Assembly (NCBI RefSeq): GCF_018122735.1
Contig: NZ_JAGRRD010000001.1
Location: 4,052,565 to 4,116,564 of the forward strand
DNA length: 64,000 nucleotides
From: Azoarcus sp. L1K30
GTDB taxonomy: Bacteria > Pseudomonadota > Gammaproteobacteria > Burkholderiales > Rhodocyclaceae
Direction: 5' to 3'
Shown here: positions 26,572 through 36,143 of the stretch, one piece after another
Numbering within the stretch: the stretch's first letter is position 1
Layout of the letters: each line of letters opens with the position of its first letter
Notes under the pieces: generated by a model
Databases searched by the model: none
What the model was told of the DNA's origin: nothing
What the model saw: only the letters and a program-made list of their open reading frames with translations
Position numbers and translations under genes: made by a program

Positions 26572-26820
26572 TTACGTGGCGGGGCCGTCCTGCAGCCACC
26601 CCGCAATTTTCTTCGCGTCCGGCAAGCCACCGGCGTGTACGAGCTTGCCGTCGATGACCAGCCCTGGTGTGCTCATGACGCCGTAGCCGACGATGGTGGC
26701 CATGTCGTCGATTTTCTCCAGCTTGATGGCGATGCCGGCCTGATCGGCAGACTGCTGCACCATTTCGGCCAGCGTCTTGCAGCGGGCGCAGCCGGGGCCC
26801 AGAACCTTGACGTCTTTCAT
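26572..26820 (-). CDS. Small thioredoxin-like (redox-active disulfide) protein
   Basis: 82-aa thioredoxin-fold protein with the active-site motif GPGCARCKTL (C10/C13) and the cis-Pro segment MSTPGLVIDGK. No signal peptide, so cytoplasmic. This TIGR00412-type protein is frequently coupled to DUF318 permeases, as here (10 bp after the permease gene). It may reduce or deliver a thiol-reactive substrate to the permease. Confidence 0.9.
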   Translation of the reverse strand: MKDVKVLGPGCARCKTLAEMVQQSADQAGIAIKLEKIDDMATIVGYGVMSTPGLVIDGKLVHAGGLPDAKKIAGWLQDGPAT

Positions 26821-26830
26821 GATGTGCTCC

Positions 26831-27886
26831 CTACAGAACGAGATTGAAAATGTAGCCCACCAGCAGGATGCCGCCGGCGACGACGCCTGCGAACGTGGCG
26901 ATGAGGCGGGGTTTGAGTGCCTTGCGCAGGATGATCATCTCGGGCGCCGACAGCGCGATGACGCTCATCATGAAGGCGAGCACGGTGCCCAGTGCGGCGC
27001 CCTTGCCGATGAGGGCCTCGACGATGGGGATGATGCCGGCGGCGTTGGTGTACATCGGCACGCCGAGCACGACGGCGGCGGGCACGGCCCACCATACGTC
27101 CTTGCCCATGAACGAGGCCATGAAATCCTGCGGCACGTAGCCATGTATGCCGGCGCCCAGTGCGATGCCGGCGATGATGTAGGGCCACACCTTGGCGACG
27201 ATCTCGCGGATGTGGGCAAGGCCCGCTTCTCCACGCTCGATCCAGGTCATGGTGTCGTGCTCGTAGTGCTGATCCGTCCGCGCCTGTATGGCCTGCACCC
27301 AGTCTTCGAGATGGCATTCCATGTGGAGTTTGCCGATGACGATGCCGGAGACGATGGCGACCAGCAGCCCGAGGCCGAGATACAGCGCCGCGACCTTCCA
27401 GCCGAACATGCCGAACAGCAGCGCCAGCGCGATTTCGTTGACCATCGGCGCGGAGATCAGGAAGGAGAAAGTCACCCCCAGCGGCACGCCGGCCGACAGG
27501 AAACCAATGAACAGCGGCACGGCCGAGCACGAGCAGAAGGGGGTGACGATGCCGAGGGTGGCGGCCAGGATGTTGCCCACGCCGGCACGGCGGCCGGACA
27601 GCAGCGCGCGGGTGCGTTCCGGGGCGAAATAGGTCTGCACGACGCCCATCACGAACACGATGCCGGTCAGCAGCAGCAAGACTTTCGGGGTGTCGTAGAA
27701 GAAGAAGTGAAGCGCTTCGCCAAAAGCGGTGTCGCGGCTCAGGCCGAGCAGGCGCAGAACACTGTCGGCAAAATCGGTGAGGTGCGTATAGGCCGCGATC
27801 CACACGATGGTGGCAAGGGCGATGCCGGTTGCCCAGCGCAGTGAGCGCTGCGGGTCATTCGCGGGGTGGGGGGCGTCGATTTGCAT
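26831..27886 (-). CDS. DUF318/ArsP-type permease
   Basis: 351-aa inner-membrane protein with about eight to ten helices. It carries the diagnostic motif TPFCSCSAVPLFIGFLSAG of the DUF318 (YraQ/ArsP) permeases and a matching second half (GVPMYTNAAGIIPI). Family members ArsP export trivalent organoarsenicals; others are uncharacterised. I start at ATG 27886 (MQIDAPHPAND); the open frame further upstream overlaps the sigma factor. With the thioredoxin-like gene behind and SigZ-like gene ahead, it forms a three-gene unit 5 kb from the ars operon. Arsenic export is a hypothesis. Confidence 0.85.
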   Translation of the reverse strand: MQIDAPHPANDPQRSLRWATGIALATIVWIAAYTHLTDFADSVLRLLGLSRDTAFGEALHFFFYDTPKVLLLLTGIVFVMGVVQTYFAPERTRALLSGRRAGVGNILAATLGIVTPFCSCSAVPLFIGFLSAGVPLGVTFSFLISAPMVNEIALALLFGMFGWKVAALYLGLGLLVAIVSGIVIGKLHMECHLEDWVQAIQARTDQHYEHDTMTWIERGEAGLAHIREIVAKVWPYIIAGIALGAGIHGYVPQDFMASFMGKDVWWAVPAAVVLGVPMYTNAAGIIPIVEALIGKGAALGTVLAFMMSVIALSAPEMIILRKALKPRLIATFAGVVAGGILLVGYIFNLVL

Positions 27887-27957
27887 GATGGGCTTCGTTT
27901 CGGGTCTTCCTGCTGTAGAAGACGTAGCCGGTGCGCAAAGGATGCACCCTTGCGCAG

Positions 27958-28497
27958 CTATCTTTCGGCGTGGGTGCGTGGGACGAAACAGCACACTTGG
28001 CCGGTGTCGTCGAAGCGTACCTGGCAGGCGCTGACGAGGTGGTCCCTGAGCCGCCTGCGCGCGCGCTGAACACGGGATTTCGCCGCCGGGAGCGTGAGCC
28101 CGAGTCGCTCGGCATAGGCTTGCTGCGGGAGCCCCTCGATGTCGCACAGTGTCAGGGCCTCGCGGTCTTCGGCCGAGAGTTCGGCGAGTGCGCGTGGCAG
28201 GCAGGCCGAGAGCGCCTCGACAGGGTGTTGCGTCTGTTCGGGCGCCGAGTAGTCGGCTTCGTCCAGCGCGATATGCTCCTTCGCCGCACGATAGCGGTCG
28301 ATGAGCAGATTGCGCGCGACGTGGAACAGCCAGGCCCGGGGGTTGTCGATCCCGCACAGGCCGTGGCTGCGCAACATGGCGCGCAGGAAGATCTCCTGTA
28401 CGAGATCCCTGGCTTCGTCGGCATTGGCAATGCGGCCGCTCACGAAACGGAGAAGCTCGCCAGCGTGGCTCGTCCAGGCGTCACTGATGCATTTCAT
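27958..28497 (-). CDS. SigZ-like ECF sigma-70 factor
   Basis: 179-aa sigma factor with regions 2 (ARDLVQEIFLRAMLRSH) and 4 (LSAEDREALTLCDIEGLPQQ), and a short C-terminal tail with cysteines (CQVRFDDTGQVCCFVPRT) as in the SigZ group. Start ATG 28497 chosen because region 2 follows directly. No anti-sigma gene adjoins it; the cysteine tail could itself sense a metal or thiol stress. It is transcribed with, and 71 bp ahead of, the DUF318 permease, so it probably drives that module. Confidence 0.83.
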   Translation of the reverse strand: MKCISDAWTSHAGELLRFVSGRIANADEARDLVQEIFLRAMLRSHGLCGIDNPRAWLFHVARNLLIDRYRAAKEHIALDEADYSAPEQTQHPVEALSACLPRALAELSAEDREALTLCDIEGLPQQAYAERLGLTLPAAKSRVQRARRRLRDHLVSACQVRFDDTGQVCCFVPRTHAER

Positions 28498-28571
28498 GGT
28501 AGGGGTGGCTCGGGGGGCTGCACGATGCCAGGTTGTTTGATCCAGTTTCAGTGTAGGCCGAACGTGCGGGT

Positions 28572-30740
28572 TCACAAGCCATGCGCCTGTGTTTCGTGCC
28601 CGCTGAGCCGGGCATCGAGCAGGGTGCGGCCGCGGGCGATCGCGCTCTCCAGTTTCATCGCGCTCACGAAGGGGCTGACGCGTGCGTCAGTCTCGGGGGC
28701 GAACAGCGTGAGTTCGTCGCGCATCCGGGTCGCCGCCACGTAGAAGCGATTGTGTTCTTCACTGCGGTCCCAGCCGGCGAGCGGGAAGCTGCCCTCGGCC
28801 AGCCCGGGCAGCATGACGGCATCGAACTCCTGTCCTTTTGCCGCCTCGACGGTGCATAGCAAGACGGTCTTGCGCTTGCGCAGTTCGGCCGACTTCTCCT
28901 CCGCCTTGCGCAGCCATTGTGCGAACTCGCGCAAGGGCTGGTTGATGCTGCGGGCGGCGGCGACCAAACCATCGACCGAGCGTGCGACCATGTCGGCCGT
29001 GCCGGGGTCGATGAAGAGGCGCTTTGCCGTCCCGCGCAGGTCGAGGATGGCGATGGCCCGTGCCAGTGACAGGTGTGCGGGTTCGTCGTCGGGGCTGTCG
29101 CGCAGCGCTGCCAGCGCTTGCGTCAGACGCAGGCGGGCATTGCGCTGGGCGGGGGCTTCATCCACGGTTTCCGCTTCTTGCTGCTTCTGCCGCAACATGG
29201 CGTTGGCTTCGTCATGGTGTCCTTCGCGACGCAGGCGGGCGATCTGCTCCAGCAGGCGATGTGCCGCCCGGGTTTCAGCTTCGTCCGAGAGATCCGCTGC
29301 GGCCTTGTCGGCGACGGTTTGCGGGCGCAGCAGCCGGCCCTTGAGGAAGGCGTCGAAGAGATCGGGCTGGGCGGCGGCGGTCTTGAGGTCTTCCACCCGA
29401 CGATCGCCCCATGAGAGCTCCTGCCACAGTTCGAGCGCCTGCAGAACCTGGAAACGCTTGTCCGCGCCAGGGATGGATTCGTAGTCTTCGAGTGCAAAGG
29501 CGATCACGCCGCGCAGCATGAGAATTTCGGGGCGCAAGAGGTAGCTTTGCAGCCCCTCGAGGCGCCATCCGAGCCCGGCCTGCAGCAGGGCGTTCTCGAT
29601 CGCGATCGACTGGTGCGGCGCGCGCAGGATGACGGCACAGGCATCGAGCCGCTTGCTGCGTTGCTGCCAGTCGAGCAGTGCGGTAACGAGTTTCGCGGCT
29701 TCGTCTTCGTCGTCGGTGTAGCGCACCAGCTGCAGTCGTGCATCGTGGTCGCGACGGGATGCGACTGCCTTGTTCTTCAGAAAGTGCGTGGCCATGGCCA
29801 TCGCCGGGCCGTGGCGGAAGGTAGCGGTGAGCGGCAGGCGCTGCACGCCGTGCCAGTTCGCACCCAGGCGTGTGCGCAGAAAACTGGCGTCGGCACCGGC
29901 CCAGCGGTGGATGACCTGATCGAAATCGCCGGCGCCGGTGAACCAGGCGCGGCCGTGCTCGATCAGATGCTCGAGACAGGTCAGCGCGGCTGGGTTCATG
30001 TCCTGCAACTCGTCGACGATGACTACGCGATAGCCGGGCAGGCTGACCGGCACCTGACCCTGGGTGAGCAGCATGGCCAGATCGTAGGTGGCGTCGAACT
30101 CGGTGCGCCAGCGGCAACCGTCTCCATCGCCGGCGCGGGCCTTCTCCAGCTGGCGGAAGAGGGCGAACAGGCCTTCGGGCACATTGAGCGCTTCGGCGCG
30201 GGAGGCGACGGTGTCGTCGTCGTCGATCTCCGGCGAGACCTGTTGCGCCTTCAACTGGCGAACGATCTTCAGAAAGTCGGCGATCGGGGCGTTGTGTTCG
30301 GGCAGCCAGAGTTCGCGCGGGGTGCGTCGTGCCGCGTTGATGCGCTGGACGTCGGTCACGGCGCTGCGCACATGCGGCGCCACGTCCTCGAAATCGGGCA
30401 GGTACGGGGTGTCGCGTCCCTCGTGATCAAGCAACACCTGGCGCGCGAACGCGTCGAAGGTCGCGCAGCGCACACGGCGCGCCAGCTTGGCGTCGAGACC
30501 GATTTCGATCAGGCGCGATCCCAGCACCCGTGCGGCTTCGCTTGAAAAGCACAGGGCGACGATGTGCTCGGGCGATACGCCACGCCTGACCGACTCGGCA
30601 ATGCGCAATGCCAGCGTGGTGGTCTTGGCCGCGCCGGCATTGGCCATGGCAATGATGTAGCGCGCACTGTGGGTCTGGATCGTACTTTGCTCTGCGGTGG
30701 GCACGAAACCGGCGGGCTGAAAGCGGGGGGCTGCCTTCAT
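28572..30740 (-). CDS. UvrD/Rep-like superfamily 1 DNA helicase with altered Walker A
   Basis: 722-aa SF1A helicase. Motif Q-like start ([22 protein letters not shown]), motif Ia ([18 protein letters not shown]), motif [13 protein letters not shown], motif III ([16 protein letters not shown]) and a C-terminal [14 protein letters not shown] are all readable. The P-loop reads NAGAAKTTT, so the Gly normally before the catalytic Lys is Ala. Start ATG 30740 overlaps the stop of the preceding GGDEF-EAL gene (ATGA), indicating coupling. Role in DNA repair is likely; the partner signalling gene is unusual. Confidence 0.85.
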   Translation of the reverse strand: MKAAPRFQPAGFVPTAEQSTIQTHSARYIIAMANAGAAKTTTLALRIAESVRRGVSPEHIVALCFSSEAARVLGSRLIEIGLDAKLARRVRCATFDAFARQVLLDHEGRDTPYLPDFEDVAPHVRSAVTDVQRINAARRTPRELWLPEHNAPIADFLKIVRQLKAQQVSPEIDDDDTVASRAEALNVPEGLFALFRQLEKARAGDGDGCRWRTEFDATYDLAMLLTQGQVPVSLPGYRVVIVDELQDMNPAALTCLEHLIEHGRAWFTGAGDFDQVIHRWAGADASFLRTRLGANWHGVQRLPLTATFRHGPAMAMATHFLKNKAVASRRDHDARLQLVRYTDDEDEAAKLVTALLDWQQRSKRLDACAVILRAPHQSIAIENALLQAGLGWRLEGLQSYLLRPEILMLRGVIAFALEDYESIPGADKRFQVLQALELWQELSWGDRRVEDLKTAAAQPDLFDAFLKGRLLRPQTVADKAAADLSDEAETRAAHRLLEQIARLRREGHHDEANAMLRQKQQEAETVDEAPAQRNARLRLTQALAALRDSPDDEPAHLSLARAIAILDLRGTAKRLFIDPGTADMVARSVDGLVAAARSINQPLREFAQWLRKAEEKSAELRKRKTVLLCTVEAAKGQEFDAVMLPGLAEGSFPLAGWDRSEEHNRFYVAATRMRDELTLFAPETDARVSPFVSAMKLESAIARGRTLLDARLSGHETQAHGL

Positions 30741-32842
30741 GCGGTTTCGGCGCCGTCCCGCGCCAGTGTCTGCAGCAGGATCTCGAATGCGTCCGCCGGC
30801 AACGGCCGGGAAAACAGATAGCCTTGTGCGTAGTCGCACCCCGCGCTGCGCAGCAGGTCGCGCTGCGCGTCGGTCTCGACGCCCTCGGCGACCACCTTCA
30901 TGCCGAGCTTGTGCGCCATCACGATCATCGCTTCGGCAATGGCCAGGTCAGAGGCGTCGGTGGTGAGATCGCGAACAAAGGAACGATCGATCTTGAGGTA
31001 GTCGATATCGAACTTCTTCAGGTAGGACATGGCCGAGTACCCGGTGCCGAAGTCGTCGATGCTGACCTGCACCCCGGCGTCGCGGAAGGCCAGCAAGGTG
31101 TCGATGACGGCGGGGCGGGTGTCGAGCAGCAGCCCCTCGGTGATTTCCACCGCCAGCACGCTTGCCGGCAGACCGTGCTGCCGCAGGTAGTCGATCCACT
31201 CGGTGCTCTTGCCGCCCATGAATTGCCGGGGAGACATGTTGATGCTGATCTGGACGCTTTGCGCAGTGTCTGTGGCGGCGTGCCATCGCGCTGCCATCGC
31301 CATGGCCTGCTCGAATACCCAGTGACCGATGTCGACGATGACGCCGATGTCTTCCGCGATCGGGATGAACTCGTCTGGGCCCAGCAGGCCCCGTGTCGGG
31401 TGCTGCCAGCGTACCAGGGCCTCGGCCTTTACGATGCGGTTGTCGGTGAGGTCGACGATGGGCTGGTAGTGCAGCACCAGCTGCTTGTCGGCCACCGCGT
31501 GGCGCAGGTCGTTGCCGGTCTCGAGGCGGCGCATGGCGCTGACCTGCATCGGCTGGGCGAAATGGCAGAATCCGTTGCGGCCCTGGGCCTTGGCCGCGTA
31601 CATGGCTTGGTCCGCATAACTGAGCAAGGTGTCGATCTCGGTGCTGTCGTCGGGGTAGAACGCGATCCCGATACTGGCCGATACGTAAGCCAGCTTGCCG
31701 TCGAGTTCGAAGGGCATCTGCATCTGGTCGATGATGTGTTGCGCTACCGTGGCGGCGGCCGACTTGTCGTCCATGTCCGGCAAGACCACCACGAACTCGT
31801 CGCCGCCCAGCCGCGAAACGGTATCGCTGGCGCGCAGGACCTTGTGGATGCGTGCGGCGGCCTCGATCAGCAGCTTGTCGCCGAGGTCGTGGCCGAGGGT
31901 GTCGTTGATCTCCTTGAAGCGGTCGAGATCGATGAACAATTGCGCCAGCCGCGTGCCATGGCGTTGGGCACGTTTGATCTCTTCCCGCAGACGATCATGG
32001 AACAGGCGCCGATTGGGCAGCCCGGTCAAGGCATCGTAGTTGGCCTCGCGCCAGATCGCCTGTTCCATGCGCTTGCGTTCGGAGATGTCGAGCAGGACGC
32101 CCACCAGCCCGCCCAGCTCGCCGCGCGCGTCGTTGAAGGTGGCTTTGTAGAACACCACATCGCGCCGGGTGCCATCCGCATACACGACATTGGTTTCATA
32201 GGTCTGTGTGCCGCGCTGATCGAACAGACGCTTGTCGGCCGCGAAATACTGGTCCGCCAGATCCTTGGGCGAGATGTCATACACCGTACGGCCGATGAGT
32301 TCGGTCCGCTTCTTGCCGAGATAATCTTCGAAGGCCGTGTTGCAGCCCAGGTAGCGGCCGGTGCTGTCCTTGTAGAACACCGGGCTCGGGATGGTATCGA
32401 GCAGTTGCGCGATGAAGCGCAGCTGATCCGCTACCGCACGTTCTGCCTGGCAGCGCTCCGACACGTCGAGCAGCATGCCGATGATGGCGGGGCGGCCGGA
32501 GTAAGTCGTGGCAACACCGAAGACTTCGACATCCAGGGTACTGCCGTCCTTGCGCATACCCTCGAAGCTGTAGAAGCTTGCCTTGGCATCGCCCGATATG
32601 CGGCGATCGATCTCCCGTTTCGCCAGAGGCTGGTCGCGGGGAGCGGTCAGGTCCATCGGACCCATGCCCGAACACAGTGCTTCCTGCGTATAGCCGAACA
32701 GCGCAGCGAGACGCGGATTGACGAAGACGAAGCGACCGTCCTGAATGACGTAGATGCCGATCAGCGCATTGCTGAAAAGCCCCTTCAAAAGCGGGGCCGC
32801 CTGTTGCATCAGGCTGTCTTCGAGGTGCGCCGAGGTGCTCAC
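30737..32842 (-). CDS. PAS-PAS-GGDEF-EAL cyclic-di-GMP enzyme
   Basis: 701-aa cytoplasmic signalling protein. Two PAS domains occupy about residues 14-135 and 138-265, followed by a diguanylate cyclase domain with intact RLGGDEF and an I-site RASD five residues before it, and a phosphodiesterase domain starting EALVRW with DDFGTGYS and the KIDRSFV segment. Both active sites look competent, so the protein may make or break c-di-GMP depending on PAS input. No membrane segment. Its last bases overlap the helicase start. Confidence 0.94.
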   Translation of the reverse strand: MSTSAHLEDSLMQQAAPLLKGLFSNALIGIYVIQDGRFVFVNPRLAALFGYTQEALCSGMGPMDLTAPRDQPLAKREIDRRISGDAKASFYSFEGMRKDGSTLDVEVFGVATTYSGRPAIIGMLLDVSERCQAERAVADQLRFIAQLLDTIPSPVFYKDSTGRYLGCNTAFEDYLGKKRTELIGRTVYDISPKDLADQYFAADKRLFDQRGTQTYETNVVYADGTRRDVVFYKATFNDARGELGGLVGVLLDISERKRMEQAIWREANYDALTGLPNRRLFHDRLREEIKRAQRHGTRLAQLFIDLDRFKEINDTLGHDLGDKLLIEAAARIHKVLRASDTVSRLGGDEFVVVLPDMDDKSAAATVAQHIIDQMQMPFELDGKLAYVSASIGIAFYPDDSTEIDTLLSYADQAMYAAKAQGRNGFCHFAQPMQVSAMRRLETGNDLRHAVADKQLVLHYQPIVDLTDNRIVKAEALVRWQHPTRGLLGPDEFIPIAEDIGVIVDIGHWVFEQAMAMAARWHAATDTAQSVQISINMSPRQFMGGKSTEWIDYLRQHGLPASVLAVEITEGLLLDTRPAVIDTLLAFRDAGVQVSIDDFGTGYSAMSYLKKFDIDYLKIDRSFVRDLTTDASDLAIAEAMIVMAHKLGMKVVAEGVETDAQRDLLRSAGCDYAQGYLFSRPLPADAFEILLQTLARDGAETA

Positions 32843-33050
32843 TTCAGCGCGTCAACCCGGTCGTGTGTGCACGGCAGATTCCATGGCCAGCTGTCTTTGC
32901 CGCGTGGCAGGCACAACCGTCGGGCTGCGTCAGGTGGTGCACCTGGTGCAGAACACGTCGCCGGATTCGGTCATGCTGTTTCGCCATGCGGCATTGTCGC
33001 ACAAGCATCACGTGCGGAGGAGTCCGTCAAGGCGGGCGAGCCAGCCGTGG

Positions 33051-33983
33051 CTAGTATCTTGCTGGTACGTACATCTCGGGCGGCACGGGCGCGCGCAGGT
33101 AGTCGGGGTTGTGCACCCGCGCCGGCATTTCCACCGGCTCGCGCGGGACCTCCTCGTAGTGGATCTGCTCCAGCAGGTGGTGGATGCAGTTGAGGCGCGC
33201 CTTCTTCTTGTCGACCGCCTCGATCACCCACCACGGTGCTTCGGCGATATGGGTGCGTTCGAGCATCGTTTCCTTGGCCTTGGTGTAGTCCTCCCAGCGG
33301 CGGCGCGACTCCATATCCATCGGCGACAGCTTCCACTGCTTGAGCGGATCATGGATGCGCATCTGGAAACGCAGGTTCTGTTCTTCGTCGGTGATGGAGA
33401 ACCAGTACTTGATCAGGATGATGCCCGATCGGATGAGCATCTTCTCGAACTCGGGTACGGTGCGGAAGAACTCCTCGTATTCGTCCTCGGTGCAGAAGCC
33501 CATGACCTTTTCGACGCCGGCGCGGTTGTACCAGCTGCGATCGAAGAGGACGATCTCCCCACCCGCCGGCAGGTGGCTCACATAACGCTGGAAGTACCAC
33601 TGCGTACGCTCGCGCTCGCTCGGCGCGGGCAGGGCAGCAACACGGCAGACGCGCGGGTTGAGGCGCTGGGTGATGCGCTTGATGACGCCGCCCTTGCCGG
33701 CCGCATCGCGGCCCTCGAAGATCACCACGACCTTGAGTTTCTTGTGCACGACCCAGTCCTGCAGCTTGACCAGTTCGCCCTGCAGGCGAAACAGCTCCTT
33801 GAAATAGAAACGCCGATCGAGCGTGCTGCTGTCGAGATCCGGATGGACGGGCATGTCGCCATACAGCTGGTTCATGCGATTGTCGTCGATCTCCATCTCC
33901 AGCTCCTCGTCGAAGCTGTCGAGCATTTCGGTGTAGGCACGGTGACTGGCGTCGTTGTTCTGTGCAGGGGGCTTGCGGTGCAT
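33051..33983 (-). CDS. ppk2: Polyphosphate kinase 2 (PPK2)
   Basis: 310-aa PPK2 that phosphorylates nucleotides with polyphosphate or the reverse. The Walker A-like FEGRDAAGKGG, lid segment FDRSWYNRAGVE and the catalytic RFQMRIHDPLKQWKLSP region are intact. Start ATG 33983 (MHRKPP), preceded by AGGAG; a longer frame extends upstream without homology. Sits alone between the GGDEF-EAL gene and a YkgJ-type gene, 207 bp and 168 bp away. Confidence 0.94.
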   Translation of the reverse strand: MHRKPPAQNNDASHRAYTEMLDSFDEELEMEIDDNRMNQLYGDMPVHPDLDSSTLDRRFYFKELFRLQGELVKLQDWVVHKKLKVVVIFEGRDAAGKGGVIKRITQRLNPRVCRVAALPAPSERERTQWYFQRYVSHLPAGGEIVLFDRSWYNRAGVEKVMGFCTEDEYEEFFRTVPEFEKMLIRSGIILIKYWFSITDEEQNLRFQMRIHDPLKQWKLSPMDMESRRRWEDYTKAKETMLERTHIAEAPWWVIEAVDKKKARLNCIHHLLEQIHYEEVPREPVEMPARVHNPDYLRAPVPPEMYVPARY

Positions 33984-34151
33984 GGCGGCTCCTGTTCTGT
34001 GCGCGGGCGAGAATGTAAGTGCCCCTGTGCGGGTTGGCCCGACGACGGGCCTGGGGCACCGGCGCCACCGCGGGGTGTCGCCTTGGTCGGACATGCTATG
34101 CCCGTTACGTTACCGTTACAGGTCGGTACGCGCTGCCGCAGGAATACCGCG

Positions 34152-34703
34152 TCAGACCGCTGCAGCGATGTCGCCATCGCGGATGGCGTCGAACCACCAC
34201 TGCGTCAGCGCCCGTGCCGTGCCGAGCGCGGCGAGTTCGCGGTCTACGGCGTCGTGGTTGCCCCACACGACGTCCGCCAGCATGCCTTCGTTCACCTGCG
34301 ATTCGATATCGCTGCAATATAGTCCGAGCTCACGCTGTACGTAGAAGCCATAGGTCCGGCAGGCCACCGGGCGCTGCGCATAGACCGGGCAGGCGCCGGT
34401 GGTCTCGTCGAGCATGGGGCAGACGACGGGGCGGGTTTGTGTGCTGGCCAGTGCTGCCATCTTGAGGTGGATGTCTTCGCGCTGCGCGCCCGTCATCGCA
34501 TTCAGACCCTGCAGAAGCAGCTGCCACTCCGCTTCTGTCAGCGTGGGGATGTCGGCCAGTCGCCGGCAGCAGCTGTCGCAGCCCTTGCCGCACAGCCAGG
34601 CTTCACGTTCGGCGCGGATGGCGTGCACGCGGGTATCGATCGCGGCGTGAAGCTGGAACAGTCGCTTGTCTTTGTGCACGGAGGATCCCCCGGTGAGGCG
34701 CAT
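34152..34703 (-). CDS. YkgJ-family cysteine-cluster protein
   Basis: 183-aa protein with the Fe-S/zinc-type cysteine pattern of the YkgJ/UPF0153 family: LCGKGCDSCC near the start, then VVCPMLDETTGACPVYAQRPVACRTYGF-like cysteines (given in parts as VVCPML, GACPVYAQRP and VACRTYG). Function of the family is not established; a metal- or cluster-binding role is likely. Start ATG 34703, directly preceding the homologous region. It follows dadA on the same strand after a 43-bp gap. Confidence 0.85.
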   Translation of the reverse strand: MRLTGGSSVHKDKRLFQLHAAIDTRVHAIRAEREAWLCGKGCDSCCRRLADIPTLTEAEWQLLLQGLNAMTGAQREDIHLKMAALASTQTRPVVCPMLDETTGACPVYAQRPVACRTYGFYVQRELGLYCSDIESQVNEGMLADVVWGNHDAVDRELAALGTARALTQWWFDAIRDGDIAAAV

Positions 34704-34746
34704 GCTGGCGCGGGCGGGCGATTGTACGCCGCACAGTGCGGCGTAC

Positions 34747-36000
34747 TCACGAGGATGGAGAAAAAGGGGCATCGGGAATGGCGGCGGTGCGCCCGCCCAC
34801 GCGATCCGCCAGCACCCTGGCCGACCCCGCGGCGAGCGTGAAACCGAGTGCGCCGTGACCGAGGTTGAGCCAGATGCCGGTACGTTTCGAAGCGCCGATG
34901 ATGGGCATGCCGGTCGGCGTCGCTGGACGCAGGCCGCTCCATTCCCGCGCTTGGGCCAGATCTGCCGCCATGCCGAAACATGCCGCGGTCTCGCGCTTCA
35001 GGGTGTCTATTCTGGCACGCTGAATGCTGCGGTCGTGACCCACGATGTCTGCCATGCCGGCGACCCGGAGATGATCTCCGATGCGCGCATAGACGACTTT
35101 CCGCTGAAAGTCGGTGATGCTGATCTCCGGTGCTTCACGGTGCGCCACAAGCGGGGCACTGATGCTGTAGCCCTTCACCGGGTAGATCGGCACGCGCACC
35201 CCGACGCTGTGCAGCAGGCTCGTGGCATCGGCACCGTTTGCGATCACGCAGGCGTCACCCCGGATACGTCCATGGTCGGTCTGCAGTGCGTGATAGCGGC
35301 CAGACGCCAGTTCGATGCGCTCCACTCGTTCGGCCATTCGAAACGTCACCGCCCCCGGGCCCCGTCGCAAACCCTGCTCCAGCGCTTGGCACAATGCCAG
35401 GCAATCGCCCACTTCCTCGCTTGGGGTATGGATGCCGCCGGCGAGGTGTGGTGCCATTCGCTCAAGCGCCGGTTCGACGTCGAGGCAGGCGCGCACATCC
35501 AGTGCAAACTGTTCGCCGTCGGCGCCGGGGCTGGATGCCAGCAGGCGGCGCGCAGCGGCGAAACTGGCCGGGTTCCGGTGGAGTACCAGCTTGCCATTGC
35601 GCCGCCATGCGAAGTCGAAGCCCGTCGTTTTTCGCAGATCATCCATGAGGCGTCTGCTGTAGAGCGACAGGGGCAGCAGGCTGGCGATCGAGGCGGCCTG
35701 ATCGCGGCCATTGCAAGCGCGCAGGAACTGCCCGATCCATGACCATTGCCTGCTGTCGAAAGCCGGTTTGAAGCGTATGGGGGCATCGCTGCGCAGCATC
35801 CAGCCGGGGATCTTGGCCAGCACTCCCGGTTCGGCAAGCGGCGCGACGTAGCGGTAGGAAAGCTGACCGCCGTTGGCATGGCTTGCGCCCTGCCCGACGC
35901 GATCGCATGCGTCGACCAATGTCACCTGATGTCCGTCCGCGCGGAGATACCAGGCGCTGGTCAGACCGATGATGCCTCCTCCTACGATCGTGATATCCAT
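34747..36000 (-). CDS. dadA: D-amino acid dehydrogenase-like FAD oxidoreductase (DadA family)
   Basis: 417-aa FAD-dependent oxidase/dehydrogenase that deaminates D-amino acids to keto acids with electrons passed to the respiratory chain. The N-terminal dinucleotide motif VGGGIIGLTSAWYL (residues 6-19) and the C-terminal WSGLRPATPTGMPIIG, LNLGHGALGFTLAAGSARVLAD segments are diagnostic of DadA. Divergent from a LysR regulator, with an inverted repeat between them. The substrate set is not readable; D-alanine is the usual one. Confidence 0.87.
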   Translation of the reverse strand: MDITIVGGGIIGLTSAWYLRADGHQVTLVDACDRVGQGASHANGGQLSYRYVAPLAEPGVLAKIPGWMLRSDAPIRFKPAFDSRQWSWIGQFLRACNGRDQAASIASLLPLSLYSRRLMDDLRKTTGFDFAWRRNGKLVLHRNPASFAAARRLLASSPGADGEQFALDVRACLDVEPALERMAPHLAGGIHTPSEEVGDCLALCQALEQGLRRGPGAVTFRMAERVERIELASGRYHALQTDHGRIRGDACVIANGADATSLLHSVGVRVPIYPVKGYSISAPLVAHREAPEISITDFQRKVVYARIGDHLRVAGMADIVGHDRSIQRARIDTLKRETAACFGMAADLAQAREWSGLRPATPTGMPIIGASKRTGIWLNLGHGALGFTLAAGSARVLADRVGGRTAAIPDAPFSPSS

Positions 36001-36080
36001 GTCCTCATGCTCAGCTATGTGCGGGCTTGCCGCGATTCAAGGGGGGTGGGGTGTTCATCCCGCTTCTACCCATTAATGTA

Positions 36081-36101
36081 TGTCTTGCGGGATGGAAGAC
36101 A
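36081..36101. promoter_or_regulatory. Inverted repeat TGTCTT-N9-AAGACA, candidate LysR operator
   Basis: Perfect 6-bp arms in the 143-bp gap between dadA and its divergent LysR gene; a further ATGTCTT half-site lies at 36124-36130. The position suits an operator for the LysR protein encoded at 36144. It is inferred from symmetry and place. Confidence 0.45.
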
Positions 36102-36143
36102 ATTTCGGATGATTGTGTATCCCATGTCTTTTGAGCATAGCGA

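Noticed and set aside
32931..32945. CAGGTG-N3-CACCTG palindrome upstream of the GGDEF-EAL gene
   Set aside because: Short and GC-rich; expected by chance in such sequence and no second copy.
30824..33193. 789-codon plus-strand frame opposite the GGDEF-EAL gene
   Set aside because: Shadow frame; the minus-strand protein has complete PAS, GGDEF and EAL motifs.
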